Below are positions 42,839 through 51,336 of a stretch of DNA of 64,000 nucleotides, one piece after another. The first letter of the stretch is position 1; each line of letters opens with the position of its first letter. The DNA lies in assembly GCA_050693935.1 (NCBI GenBank), contig JBOGWU010000130.1, positions 20,404-84,403 of the forward strand, written 5' to 3'. The translations under genes were made by a program, and so were the position numbers. This stretch comes from WHSV01 sp050693935 (GTDB lineage Bacteria > Actinomycetota > CADDZG01 > WHSQ01). A model generated the notes under the pieces. It had not been told where the DNA came from and made no database searches. It saw only the letters and a list, made by a program, of their open reading frames with translations.

Positions 42839-43704
42839 TGAGCACTCGAACCATTCCTTCACTGAGGTTGCCAACCCTGGGGAGCGGATGGATTCGAACG
42901 GTGCTGATCTCGATCCCGTTGATCGCGCTGCTCGTGTGGACGGTGCTTCCGATATTGATGACGCTTTCGGTGTCGTTCAAGACGCGTGCCGACGTCTTCG
43001 CAAACCCGCAGCTCATCCCCTCGAACCCCACGCTCGAGGCTTATCAGTCGGTATTCGATCGCCAGGGGTTCAGAGGAGCATTCGTCAACAGCGTCGTCGT
43101 CGGCCTGGGGACCGCCGTACTGACCCTGCTCGTGGCCATCCCCGCGGCGTACGCCTTCGCGCGGTTCCGGTTTCGCGGCAGGCATCTGCTCCTTTTGTTC
43201 ACCCTGCTCCCGAGGCTCATCCCCGGCTTGGGTCTGATGGTTCCTCTGTACCGGCTGGCGGTCGCCCTGGGCGCCATCGACAAGAAGATGACTCTGATCG
43301 TCGTATTCACGGGCACCATCCTGCCTCTGGCGGTATGGCTCCTCGTGGGCTTCTTCCAACAGATCCCGCGCGATCTGGAGGAGGCGGCGAACGTCGACGG
43401 CGCAAACATGTTCTCGCGGATCCGCTTCGTCGTGCTGCCGCTGGCGGTTCCGGCGATGATCACGATCGGCGTGCTCGCGTTCCGCGAGGCCTGGAACGAG
43501 TTCAACCTCGTGCTTGCGCTGACGCAGAGCCCGGGTAACCGCACGTTGCCCTACGAGCTGTGGTTGATGACCGATACGACCGGCTTCCAAGACAATCCGG
43601 GGCAGGCCGCCTTCGCGATGCTCACCCTGGTTCCCTTCATCTTCGTGTATCTGCGCGTCGAGCGATACGTCGTCGGCGGCATCACCAGCGGCGCGGTGAA
43701 GTAG
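42838..43704 (+). CDS. Carbohydrate-type ABC transporter permease (MalG-like)
   Basis: 288 aa MalG-type permease, partner of 41873. Hydrophobic helices, the EAA loop NVDGANMFSRIRFVVLPLA and the extracytoplasmic loops fit. ATG 42838 overlaps the preceding stop (TGATG). No ATPase gene lies in this operon; actinobacteria often use a shared MsiK-type ATPase for such importers, which may explain the gap. Confidence 0.88.
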   Translation: MSTRTIPSLRLPTLGSGWIRTVLISIPLIALLVWTVLPILMTLSVSFKTRADVFANPQLIPSNPTLEAYQSVFDRQGFRGAFVNSVVVGLGTAVLTLLVAIPAAYAFARFRFRGRHLLLLFTLLPRLIPGLGLMVPLYRLAVALGAIDKKMTLIVVFTGTILPLAVWLLVGFFQQIPRDLEEAANVDGANMFSRIRFVVLPLAVPAMITIGVLAFREAWNEFNLVLALTQSPGNRTLPYELWLMTDTTGFQDNPGQAAFAMLTLVPFIFVYLRVERYVVGGITSGAVK

Positions 43705-43842
43705 TGGGCGGACGCGCCGACTCCGTGCACCCTTGTCTCGGCCGCGGACCGCCGAGCACCGTCTTCGTTGGTTGACCGCTGTTGGCCCAGGAGGAGCAAC
43801 CCAGTGGACTCCTCCGTTGCGCAACAAGAAAGGTTGGGGGGC

Positions 43843-45174
43843 ATGGACTTGCAGGGAACGGAAGGACGCATCGGCCCGAGAGGCGCGGGCGCTCGACGTC
43901 GAACTAGAGCGATCGCGCTGCTGGCGGCTCTCATGTTGGTGCTGGCTGCGTGCAACGGTGGCGACGAGGAAGAGGGCAGCGGTGAAGACGGTGGCCCGGT
44001 CGAGGTGACTCTCTGGCTCAACGGCGAGAGCGCCCCGGAGGACGAGTTCGCGGCCCTGGAGGAAGAGCACAACGTGATCGTCAACTTCGACGTGAGAGGT
44101 GACGAGATCTTCTCGGACATGCTCCGAATGCGTGATGCCGGAGAACAGTTACCCGACATCGTCGAAATCGATTCGAACCTCGTCCCGGCCTTCATGGAGG
44201 CCGAACTCATCCAGCCGATGACCGAACAGGTCGAGCAGTTCGAAGAAGAAGAACCCGACGTCTACGAGACGGTCATTCCCAAGGTCTGGGAGGACGGCAC
44301 GTACGACGGCGAGATCTACCACGCGCCGATCAAGAACCTCTACGACGCGATCTACTACAACGTCGCCCTGCTCGAGGAGGCGAGCGTAGAGCCTCAGTTC
44401 GACACCTGGTTCGATGTCCTGGACGCGGCTCGACAACTACAGGACACGCACCCCGACCTGCCAGCCTATTTCGGAACCGGGGGAACCAGCGCCGACCGAG
44501 TGTTCCACTGGCTTCACAACTTTGGCGTCCCCTTCGATGGCAACATTCCCGATCTGTCCAGCGAGCAGGGCCTGGCCTTCATCGATTGGATGCAGACGAT
44601 GTACGAAGAGGAAATCGTCGATCCCGAGTTCATGATCGGGCAACAGGACGAGTCCCTCGGGGCGTTCGCTCGCGGGGACCTGCCCATTCTCATGGAGGGG
44701 TTGAACGGGGGCGTCGCCTTTATGGACATCGATGGGTTCGAGTACGGTTCCGGCTGGCGGACGCTCCCGATGCCTACTAATGAAGAAGATGGTGGAGTGC
44801 AGATGGGTGTGCCGCGCGGTATGTCCATCGCCGCGGAGACCGAGCACCCGGACGAGGCGGGTCTCGTCATGCGGTATCTCGCGTCGCCGGAGATAGCCGA
44901 GGAGCGCTATTTGTTTAGAGACGCGGCCCCGACCATGTCACAGCCGCTGTACGACGAGTCCGAGGAGTTGGAGGAGATACAGCCGTACTTCACCGAGGAG
45001 ATCCAGGAGGTCTTCCTCGCGCTCGAGGCTCAGATTCCGCCGGGCACCGACACGGCGGCGGTCGCTGACGTGCTTATCAACCTCTTGGAGGAGCTGACCG
45101 TTACCGGGACGGATGACTCGCCCGAAGAGGTAGCGGACCGATACCAAGCCGAGTTCGACGAGTTGAGTAGCTGA
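43843..45174 (+). CDS. Carbohydrate-type ABC substrate-binding lipoprotein
   Basis: 443 aa binding protein of the MalE/type I family. The frame opens at 43768; ATG 43843 begins a Tat-like or Sec leader with an Arg cluster (RGAGARRRTRAIALL) and a lipobox (LMLVLAACNGG). The mature protein is very acidic (EDEFAALEEEHNV) and has GTYDGEIYHAPIKNLYDAI and VFHWLHNFGVPFDG. The very acidic surface is common in actinobacterial solute-binding proteins. Third gene of the MalF/MalG operon, one base from the CocE-type hydrolase. Confidence 0.87.
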   Translation: MDLQGTEGRIGPRGAGARRRTRAIALLAALMLVLAACNGGDEEEGSGEDGGPVEVTLWLNGESAPEDEFAALEEEHNVIVNFDVRGDEIFSDMLRMRDAGEQLPDIVEIDSNLVPAFMEAELIQPMTEQVEQFEEEEPDVYETVIPKVWEDGTYDGEIYHAPIKNLYDAIYYNVALLEEASVEPQFDTWFDVLDAARQLQDTHPDLPAYFGTGGTSADRVFHWLHNFGVPFDGNIPDLSSEQGLAFIDWMQTMYEEEIVDPEFMIGQQDESLGAFARGDLPILMEGLNGGVAFMDIDGFEYGSGWRTLPMPTNEEDGGVQMGVPRGMSIAAETEHPDEAGLVMRYLASPEIAEERYLFRDAAPTMSQPLYDESEELEEIQPYFTEEIQEVFLALEAQIPPGTDTAAVADVLINLLEELTVTGTDDSPEEVADRYQAEFDELSS

Positions 45175-45175
45175 C

Positions 45176-46933
45176 ATGACCGACCGGCCCGAGGTGCAAT
45201 CGTGGACCGACGTCCGCGATGGCATGTGTATCGACTGGCAGGTTCCGATCGAGATGCCGGACGGTGCGGTGCTTCGAAGCGACGTCTACCGCCCGACCGC
45301 TCAGGGCCGGTACCCCGTCATCCTCAGCCACGGCGTCTACGCAAAAGGCCTGCCGTTCAACGGAGCCATCTATCGAATGCAGTGGGACAAGCTGGTCGAG
45401 AAGGATCCGTCCGTGCTCGAGGGCTCGACCAACGCCTACCAGTCCTGGGAGGTCACCGACCCGGAACGCTGGGTTCCCCACGGGTACATCGTGGTGCGAG
45501 TCGACTCGAGGGGCGCGGGGTGGTCACCGGGCCGCCTCGACCCGCGCTCACCGAAGGAGTTCGAAGACGTCTGCGACTCCGTCGAGTGGGCCGGCGTTCA
45601 ACCCTGGAGCAACGGGAAGGTCGGGATAGCCGGCATCTCCTACTACGCGGTCATGGGGTGGGCGGCCGCCTCTCGTCAGCCGCCGCACCTGGCGGCGGTC
45701 ATCGCCTGGGAGGGCTTCAACGACCAGTATCGCGACGCGTTCTATCACGGCGGCATCCTCAGCGAGTTCACCAAACGCTGGCAACCGACGCAAATCAACC
45801 CGATCCAGTACGGGCAAGGTGAACGCGCGCCGACCAACCCCAACACAGGGCAGTCGGTCGCCGGGCCCGTCACGCTCGGCGAGGAGGAGTTGGAGCGCAA
45901 CCGCATCAACTACTTCGGCGCGATCAAGGAGCATCCACTGTTCGACGAATGGCATCGAGAGCGAACCATCGACCTATCGAAGGTCGAGGTCCCGGTTCTC
46001 AGCGCCGCCAACTGGGGCGGGCAGGGTCTTCACCCACGCGGGAACTTCAACGGTTTCGTGGGCGCCTCCTCGCAGCACAAGTGGCTGGAGGCGCACGGCA
46101 ATACTCATTGGACGCACTTCTATTCGGCCTACGGGCGGGATCTGCAGAAGCGCTTCTTCGATCACTTTCTCAAAGGACTCGACAACGGCTGGGACCGCAC
46201 GCCTCGCGTCCAGCTAAACATCCGGCACCCGGGCGAACGTTTCGTATTGCGCGGAGAGCACGAGTGGCCGCTCGCTCGAACGGAGTGGACCCGCTTACAC
46301 CTGCACCCCGACCTGACTCTTGGCCGCGAACCAGTCGACCAGCAGGCGAGCATCGAGTACGAGGCGCTGGGTGACGGTCTGTTGTTCTTGTTGCCGGCGC
46401 CGGACGAGGAGATGGAGGTAACCGGTCCCATGGCGGCGACCTTGTTCGTATCGTCGTCGACAACGGACGCCGACATCTTCCTTGTTGTTCGGCTCTTCGA
46501 TCCCGATGGCGACGAGGTCACGTTCGAAGGTTCGACCGATCCCAACACCCCGATCGCCAACGGCTGGTTGCGTGCATCGCACCGGGCTCTCGACGCCGGC
46601 CGTAGCCGGCCGTGGCAACCTTTCCACACTCACGATCGCGAGGAGCCGCTCGAGCCAGGACGGATCTACGAGCTCAACGTCGAGATCGTGCCCTCGTGCG
46701 TCGTGGTGCCGCCCGGCCATCGGCTCGGCCTCTGGGTCCGCGGCAAGGACTACGAGTACGGAGGGAAGCTCGACGAGTACGGCCAGACCTTCTACTACGC
46801 CACTCAGGGAACCGGAGGAATGACCCACAACGACCCCGACAGCCGCCCGCCGGATGTCTTCGGCGGAAACGTCACGCTCCACCTGGGGCCTGAGCACCCC
46901 TCGCACCTCCTCCTGCCGGTGATTCCCCCATGA
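45176..46933 (+). CDS. CocE/NonD-family hydrolase (Xaa-Pro dipeptidyl-peptidase-like)
   Basis: 585 aa hydrolase with the X-Pro dipeptidyl-peptidase (S15) domain followed by the beta-jelly-roll CocE domain. The nucleophile motif is GIAGISYYAVMGW. The NonD-subfamily block AANWGGQGLHPRGNF replaces the usual G-W-x-D, consistent with non-classical catalytic Asp placement. The C-terminal PDVFGGNVTLHLGPEHPSHLLLPVIPP is family typical. It cleaves esters or amides. ATG 45176 lies one base past the binding-protein stop, so it is co-transcribed with the importer; this suggests it hydrolyses the imported compound. Confidence 0.85.
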   Translation: MTDRPEVQSWTDVRDGMCIDWQVPIEMPDGAVLRSDVYRPTAQGRYPVILSHGVYAKGLPFNGAIYRMQWDKLVEKDPSVLEGSTNAYQSWEVTDPERWVPHGYIVVRVDSRGAGWSPGRLDPRSPKEFEDVCDSVEWAGVQPWSNGKVGIAGISYYAVMGWAAASRQPPHLAAVIAWEGFNDQYRDAFYHGGILSEFTKRWQPTQINPIQYGQGERAPTNPNTGQSVAGPVTLGEEELERNRINYFGAIKEHPLFDEWHRERTIDLSKVEVPVLSAANWGGQGLHPRGNFNGFVGASSQHKWLEAHGNTHWTHFYSAYGRDLQKRFFDHFLKGLDNGWDRTPRVQLNIRHPGERFVLRGEHEWPLARTEWTRLHLHPDLTLGREPVDQQASIEYEALGDGLLFLLPAPDEEMEVTGPMAATLFVSSSTTDADIFLVVRLFDPDGDEVTFEGSTDPNTPIANGWLRASHRALDAGRSRPWQPFHTHDREEPLEPGRIYELNVEIVPSCVVVPPGHRLGLWVRGKDYEYGGKLDEYGQTFYYATQGTGGMTHNDPDSRPPDVFGGNVTLHLGPEHPSHLLLPVIPP

Positions 46934-46977
46934 TGAAGCAAAGGAACGTGGCGGACCACTCATATCTTTCATATCTT

Positions 46978-46993
46978 GTATAATGCATAATCT
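46978..46993 (+). promoter_or_regulatory. ATGCAT-type operator over perfect TATAAT
   Basis: GTATAATGCATAATCT contains a perfect -10 TATAAT (46979-46984) overlapped by the ATGCAT core and AT-rich flanks, matching the palindrome at 12 of 16. It is about 70 bases ahead of GTG 47062. Predicted GntR-controlled promoter for the molybdenum hydroxylase operon. Confidence 0.65.
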
Positions 46994-47061
46994 ATGATTT
47001 TGACGATTACGCCCGCAGCGGCGCCGCGCGAAGAGAGTCTGAATTCAGGCTCCGCAACGGC

Positions 47062-47655
47062 GTGATCATCACCGAGTCGTTCACCTTGCAGGCCGGGCGC
47101 GAGCGCGCCGCCGCCCTCCTCTCCGACATCGAGCGAGTCGCCACCTGCGTGCCGGGCGTCGAGAACGTCGTGATGACGGAGCCGAACACCTACGAAGCGG
47201 TGCTGAGAACGCAGATAGGGCCCATCAAGTCCTCCTTCGCCGGCTCGGTTCAGGTCGATCCGTCCGGCGCTCCGGCCCGCCTCGCGGCCAGCGCCCAGGG
47301 CAAGGACCGTTCGACCCAGAGCATGGCGAAGGTGGGCTTCTCCGCGACCCTCGAGGAAGTCGGTGACAACACCACGCGCGTCGACGCCGAGGCCGACGTC
47401 TCGATTCGAGGTCGGTTGGGTCAGTTCGGGACCGGCGTCATTCAGGCGACCGCGACTCAGATGCTCAACGACTTCGCGACCTGTGCCAACACCCTCCTCG
47501 GCGCGACCGAGGACGAGGGAGTCGCGCCCCTTCCCGCCCCCGAGCGGACCCTCAGGGTGGGCCGGGTCGTGGGGCTTTCGCTGTGGGCGCGCGTGGTCGC
47601 GTTCGTGCGAAGGCTTCGGCGAACCCCTCCACACGACGATCCCGGCGGGACCTAA
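47062..47655 (+). CDS. CoxG-like SRPBCC protein
   Basis: 197 aa member of the carbon monoxide dehydrogenase subunit G family (SRPBCC fold). GRERAAALLSDIERVATCVPGVENV and TAQGKDRSTQSMAKV-type sheets match; the C-terminal tail after residue 150 (RVVGLSLWARVVAFVRRLRR) is amphipathic and basic, likely a membrane-binding helix as in CoxG, which recruits the Mo enzyme to the membrane. GTG 47062 is the start. It is the first gene of the four-gene Mo hydroxylase operon, separated from the FAD gene by 13 bases. Confidence 0.83.
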   Translation: MIITESFTLQAGRERAAALLSDIERVATCVPGVENVVMTEPNTYEAVLRTQIGPIKSSFAGSVQVDPSGAPARLAASAQGKDRSTQSMAKVGFSATLEEVGDNTTRVDAEADVSIRGRLGQFGTGVIQATATQMLNDFATCANTLLGATEDEGVAPLPAPERTLRVGRVVGLSLWARVVAFVRRLRRTPPHDDPGGT

Positions 47656-47668
47656 GTGGGCCAATAAC

Positions 47669-48532
47669 GTGGAGATCGACTATCTGGAACCCTCGACGGT
47701 CTCCGAGGCCTGCGAGCTCCTCGAGAGGCATGAAGGCGGCAAGGCCGTAGCGGGCGGAACGGCCGTCGTGCTGATGATGCAGCAGGGACTGCTGCTTCCC
47801 GAGGTGCTCGTCTCTCTTCGCAACATCGACGGCCTCTCCAACATCGCCGCGCGCGACGATCTCATCACCATCGGAGGCGCGGTCACGCTTCAGGAGATCG
47901 CCTCTTCGTCCCTGCTGCAGGAGCACACTCCGAGCCTCGCCAAGGCTTGCGGGCTCGTCGGCAACGTCAGGGTCCGCAACGCGGCCACCTTGGGGGGAAA
48001 CCTTGCGGAGGCGGACTACGCTTCCGATCCCCCGGCCGTGCTTGCTGGTTTGGACGCCACCGTGGTCGCCCAAAGTGGACGAGGTGAACGACGCATCGCG
48101 GCTCACGATCTGGTGACCGGCTTCTACGAGACCGCGCTCGAGCACGACGAGATCATCACTCAAGTCGAGGTGCGGCCCCTGGCGCCGGGGGAACGCGCCC
48201 TGTACCTCAAGTACGTGAGTCGCTCGTCGGAGGATCGGCCCTGTGTTGGAGTCGCGGCACGCGCCTGCTTCTCGGACGGGCTGGTCGACGAGCTCTCCAT
48301 CGTTGTAGGAGCGGCCGCATCGACCCCACAACGCCTCGGGGACGTGGAAGCTCAGGCAGTCGGGACGCGCCTCGAGGCGGATGTCATCGAGAGCGTGGCC
48401 GGAGCCTATGCGGACGGGATATCGCCGCTCGAGGACGCGCGGGGATCTGCCTGGTATCGCAAGCGAATGATCCGTGTCTTCGTAAAGCGGGCCCTCACCG
48501 GCCTCGTCTCGAACGACGCTGCTGCCTCGTGA
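47669..48532 (+). CDS. Molybdenum hydroxylase FAD-binding subunit (CoxM/XdhB-like)
   Basis: 287 aa FAD subunit of the xanthine dehydrogenase/CO dehydrogenase family. FAD motifs: KAVAGGTAVVLMMQQG and NAATLGGNLAEADYASD. C-terminal domain LSIVVGAAASTPQRL is typical. The long frame reaching 47363 is antisense-extended; GTG 47669 starts the conserved segment. It passes electrons from the 2Fe-2S protein to FAD and on to an acceptor. The Mo subunit starts inside its stop (GTGA at 48529-48532). Confidence 0.88.
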   Translation: MEIDYLEPSTVSEACELLERHEGGKAVAGGTAVVLMMQQGLLLPEVLVSLRNIDGLSNIAARDDLITIGGAVTLQEIASSSLLQEHTPSLAKACGLVGNVRVRNAATLGGNLAEADYASDPPAVLAGLDATVVAQSGRGERRIAAHDLVTGFYETALEHDEIITQVEVRPLAPGERALYLKYVSRSSEDRPCVGVAARACFSDGLVDELSIVVGAAASTPQRLGDVEAQAVGTRLEADVIESVAGAYADGISPLEDARGSAWYRKRMIRVFVKRALTGLVSNDAAAS

Positions 48533-50826
48533 ACCAAGTGACGGGCACGAACCTTCCGATGCGGGACGCCCGAGACCGGGTGGTCGGTTCGTTGCCGTTG
48601 GTTCTGAACGAGTCGGTACCCAGCATGGCCTTCGCGGCGGCGGTTCGAAGCCCGGTTCCGCACGCGCTCATTCGGTCGATCGACGCCGAGCCCGCGCGCG
48701 AGATGTCCGGGGTGGTCGCGGTGCTCACCGGAGAGGACCTGGCTGCCAACGACGCCATAGATCCCCTTTACGGCGGCCAGCGCGACGATCAACCCATCGT
48801 CGCGATCGGCAAGGTGAGATACGCGGGCGAGATCGTCGCACTTGTGATCGCCGATAGTCCCGAAATCGCGGCCGAGGCCGTCACCTGGGTGGACGTCGAC
48901 TATGATGAGCTCCCGTTCGTCGTCGACCCCGTCGAAGCGATGGCCGGCGAGGCCCCCGCGATTCACGACGAGTGGCCCGACAACGACTGTGGCACGTGGA
49001 AGCTCCGGCACGGCGACATCGAAACGGGATGGGCCATGTCGGATCGCATCTACGAGGACACCTACACCTCGCCGCCGGCGAGCCACGTCCCGATGGAACC
49101 TCACGTTGCGCTTGCGAGCTTCGATGAGGACACGGGATTCGACGTTCTCACGGCCAGCCAGGCCCCCTACATGGTGCAGAAAGCGCTCACACGTGTGTTC
49201 GACCTTCCGCCCGAGAAGGTGCGCATCCGGACTCTCAACCTCGGAGGTGCGTACGGTGCCAAGGGGGGCGTCAAGCTCGAGCCGCTCGTCGCCTACGCGG
49301 CCTGGGTCACGCGTCGCCCGGTCAAGATGACCTTGACGCGCCCTGAGGTCTTCCTGACCACGGGGAAGCACTCCGCGCACGTCGCGATCAAGACCGGAGT
49401 CACCAACGAAGGGACGATAGTTGCTCGTCAGGTCTGGGTCACTTACAACGCCGGCGCGTACGCCGCATCGAGCCCGATGGGAGCCGGGCAGGGGATGACC
49501 AGAGCACCGGGTCCCTATCGCATCCCCCACGTCTGGGTCGACGCGACCTCTCGCTACACCAACAGCGTGCCAACCGGCCCGTTCCGCGGCGCCATGACGT
49601 CTCAGGTGTGCTGGGCCTACGAGTCTCAGCTCGACGACATCGCCGCCGACCTCGGCATCGACCCCGTCGAGCTCCGAAGAAGGAACCTGCTGCGCGAGGG
49701 AGACGTCTACGCGACCGGTGAGTCGCTGCACGACGTTCACTTCACCGAGCTCCTCGACGACGTCGCCGGTGCAATCGGTTGGAACGAGGAACCGACGCCG
49801 GACGGCGACACCATCGTGCGGGGCAAGGGCCTTGCCTTGATGATCAAGAGCACGCTCACCCCATCACGCTCGGAGGCCCGCCTCCGGCTCACGGGGGACG
49901 GCAGACTGACCATTCTGTCGAGCAGTGTCGAGATGGGGCAGGGTGCGGCCACGACGCTGCTGCAGATCGCTGCGGATGCGACCGGGATTCCCGCCGAGTC
50001 GATAGACGCTCCCTTTCCCGATACCTCGATCACACCGTTCGATACGGTCACGGCATCGAGCCGCACGACCTTCTCGATGGGCGCCGCCGTCAACGACGCG
50101 GCGATCAATCTCCGCACGAAGCTCGACGACTTGCTGGTCGACCAGCTCGAGGTGGACCGGGCCGATCTTCATCACGAAGGCGGAGCCGCGGGCGTCAAGG
50201 GCGCGGCTTCGATGACCGGCTACGGTGAGATCCTGCAGGGAGCGGGTCTCGAGGAGCTGATCGGCGAGGGAGTCTTCGAGAGCACCGAGGGCATGCCTGC
50301 GCTCGATCGCGAGACGGGCCAGGGCCGAGCCTCCGTTCATTGGCACGAGGGGGCGGTCGGCGCCGAGGTCGAGGTCGATCTCGAGACCGGACGCATTCGT
50401 GTGCTTCGCTGTCACGGCGCGTCCTTTGCGGGGCGAGTCGTCAATCCCCTGCGCGTGAAACAACAGAACGAAGGGAACATGATCTTCGGGCTCGGCCCCG
50501 CGCTGTTCGAGGAGCTCGTCTACGACTCGGGCCAGGTGGTGAACCCGAATCTGTCGGACTACATGATCCCCTCGATCCTCGACATCCCCGAGCGACTTAC
50601 GAGCAGCGCCGTCGAGAGCGACGACGAAGGCGCCGATGTGCACGGAGTCGGCGAGATGACTATCCCTCCTCTCGCTCCGGCCATTGCAAATGCGATCTTT
50701 AGGGCAACGGGTGCGCGGATTCGAGAACTACCCATGACCCCCGAGCGCGTGCTGCGAGCGCTCGACGAGGCGCAGGCAAAGGAAGCGAAACCATCTAGCG
50801 ATCGTCTCGACGATCGCGCCAGATAA
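48529..50826 (+). CDS. Molybdenum-binding large subunit of xanthine dehydrogenase-family hydroxylase
   Basis: 765 aa catalytic subunit. The essential Glu is Glu709 in DVHGVGEMTIPPLAPAI. Also present: SHVPMEPHVALASF, GGAYGAKGGVKLE, VEMGQGAATTLLQ and the Mo-cofactor contact PFRGAMTSQVCW. Hydroxylates a carbon of an N-heterocycle or aldehyde using water. The active-site loop is GPFRGAM, not the AYRXAGR of CO dehydrogenases, so an organic substrate is favoured over CO. GTG 48529 overlaps the FAD-subunit stop. The last 11 codons are formed by copy 2 of the palindromic repeat (see 50795), an unusual end. Confidence 0.87.
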   Translation: MNQVTGTNLPMRDARDRVVGSLPLVLNESVPSMAFAAAVRSPVPHALIRSIDAEPAREMSGVVAVLTGEDLAANDAIDPLYGGQRDDQPIVAIGKVRYAGEIVALVIADSPEIAAEAVTWVDVDYDELPFVVDPVEAMAGEAPAIHDEWPDNDCGTWKLRHGDIETGWAMSDRIYEDTYTSPPASHVPMEPHVALASFDEDTGFDVLTASQAPYMVQKALTRVFDLPPEKVRIRTLNLGGAYGAKGGVKLEPLVAYAAWVTRRPVKMTLTRPEVFLTTGKHSAHVAIKTGVTNEGTIVARQVWVTYNAGAYAASSPMGAGQGMTRAPGPYRIPHVWVDATSRYTNSVPTGPFRGAMTSQVCWAYESQLDDIAADLGIDPVELRRRNLLREGDVYATGESLHDVHFTELLDDVAGAIGWNEEPTPDGDTIVRGKGLALMIKSTLTPSRSEARLRLTGDGRLTILSSSVEMGQGAATTLLQIAADATGIPAESIDAPFPDTSITPFDTVTASSRTTFSMGAAVNDAAINLRTKLDDLLVDQLEVDRADLHHEGGAAGVKGAASMTGYGEILQGAGLEELIGEGVFESTEGMPALDRETGQGRASVHWHEGAVGAEVEVDLETGRIRVLRCHGASFAGRVVNPLRVKQQNEGNMIFGLGPALFEELVYDSGQVVNPNLSDYMIPSILDIPERLTSSAVESDDEGADVHGVGEMTIPPLAPAIANAIFRATGARIRELPMTPERVLRALDEAQAKEAKPSSDRLDDRAR
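50795..50823. repeat. 29-base palindromic repeat, copy 2, inside CDS 3' end
   Basis: Identical over 29 bases to 30826-30854, again with GCGATCGTC, TC, GACGATCGC. Here it lies in frame in the last 11 codons of the Mo-subunit gene (encoding SSDRLDDRAR) and directly precedes the TAA. The copy may have been inserted and become coding. Confidence 0.75.
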
Positions 50827-50828
50827 TC

Positions 50829-51329
50829 ATGACCGAGCGAAGCGTCGAGCTGGTCGTCAACGAAACGCCAACTACCATTACGGTGCGCACCGGAGACACG
50901 CTCCTCCACACGCTGCGGGAGGACCTCGGACTGAAGAGCGTGCGGGGCACGTGCGGCATAGGCATCTGCGGCACCTGCACCGTGCTCGTCGACGGATTGC
51001 CGGTCAGCTCGTGTAACGCTCTCACCGTGATGCACGCAGGTGCAGGCATCACCACCTCGGAGGGCCTAGCACACGACGGCGAACTCGACTCGGTGCAGCG
51101 GGCCTTCGTCGACCAGGGCGCGTATCAATGCTCGTACTGCATCCCCGCAATGGTGCTTACGGTCCGGTCACTGCTCGATCAGCATCCCGGCCTCGGCGCC
51201 GAGGCCATCCGCGAGCAGCTCGCCGGCAACCTCTGCCGCTGCGGCACCTACCCGCAGATCATGGCCGCCGTCGAGTCGCTGATTGCCGAGCGCGAGTCCG
51301 TCGGCGAAGATTCGGGGCCCGGCGCCTAG
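50829..51329 (+). CDS. Molybdenum hydroxylase 2Fe-2S subunit
   Basis: 166 aa iron-sulfur subunit with two 2Fe-2S centres. N-terminal plant-type cluster: Cys42, Cys47, Cys50 and Cys62 (RGTCGIGICGTCTV). C-terminal helical-domain cluster: Cys101 and Cys104 (YQCSYCIPAM), Cys136 and Cys138 (LCRCGTYPQI). Complete set. ATG 50829 is three bases after the Mo-subunit stop. Electrons pass from Mo to FAD through it. The gene ends seven bases from the convergent acyl-CoA dehydrogenase. Confidence 0.92.
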   Translation: MTERSVELVVNETPTTITVRTGDTLLHTLREDLGLKSVRGTCGIGICGTCTVLVDGLPVSSCNALTVMHAGAGITTSEGLAHDGELDSVQRAFVDQGAYQCSYCIPAMVLTVRSLLDQHPGLGAEAIREQLAGNLCRCGTYPQIMAAVESLIAERESVGEDSGPGA

Positions 51330-51336
51330 CTCTCCC

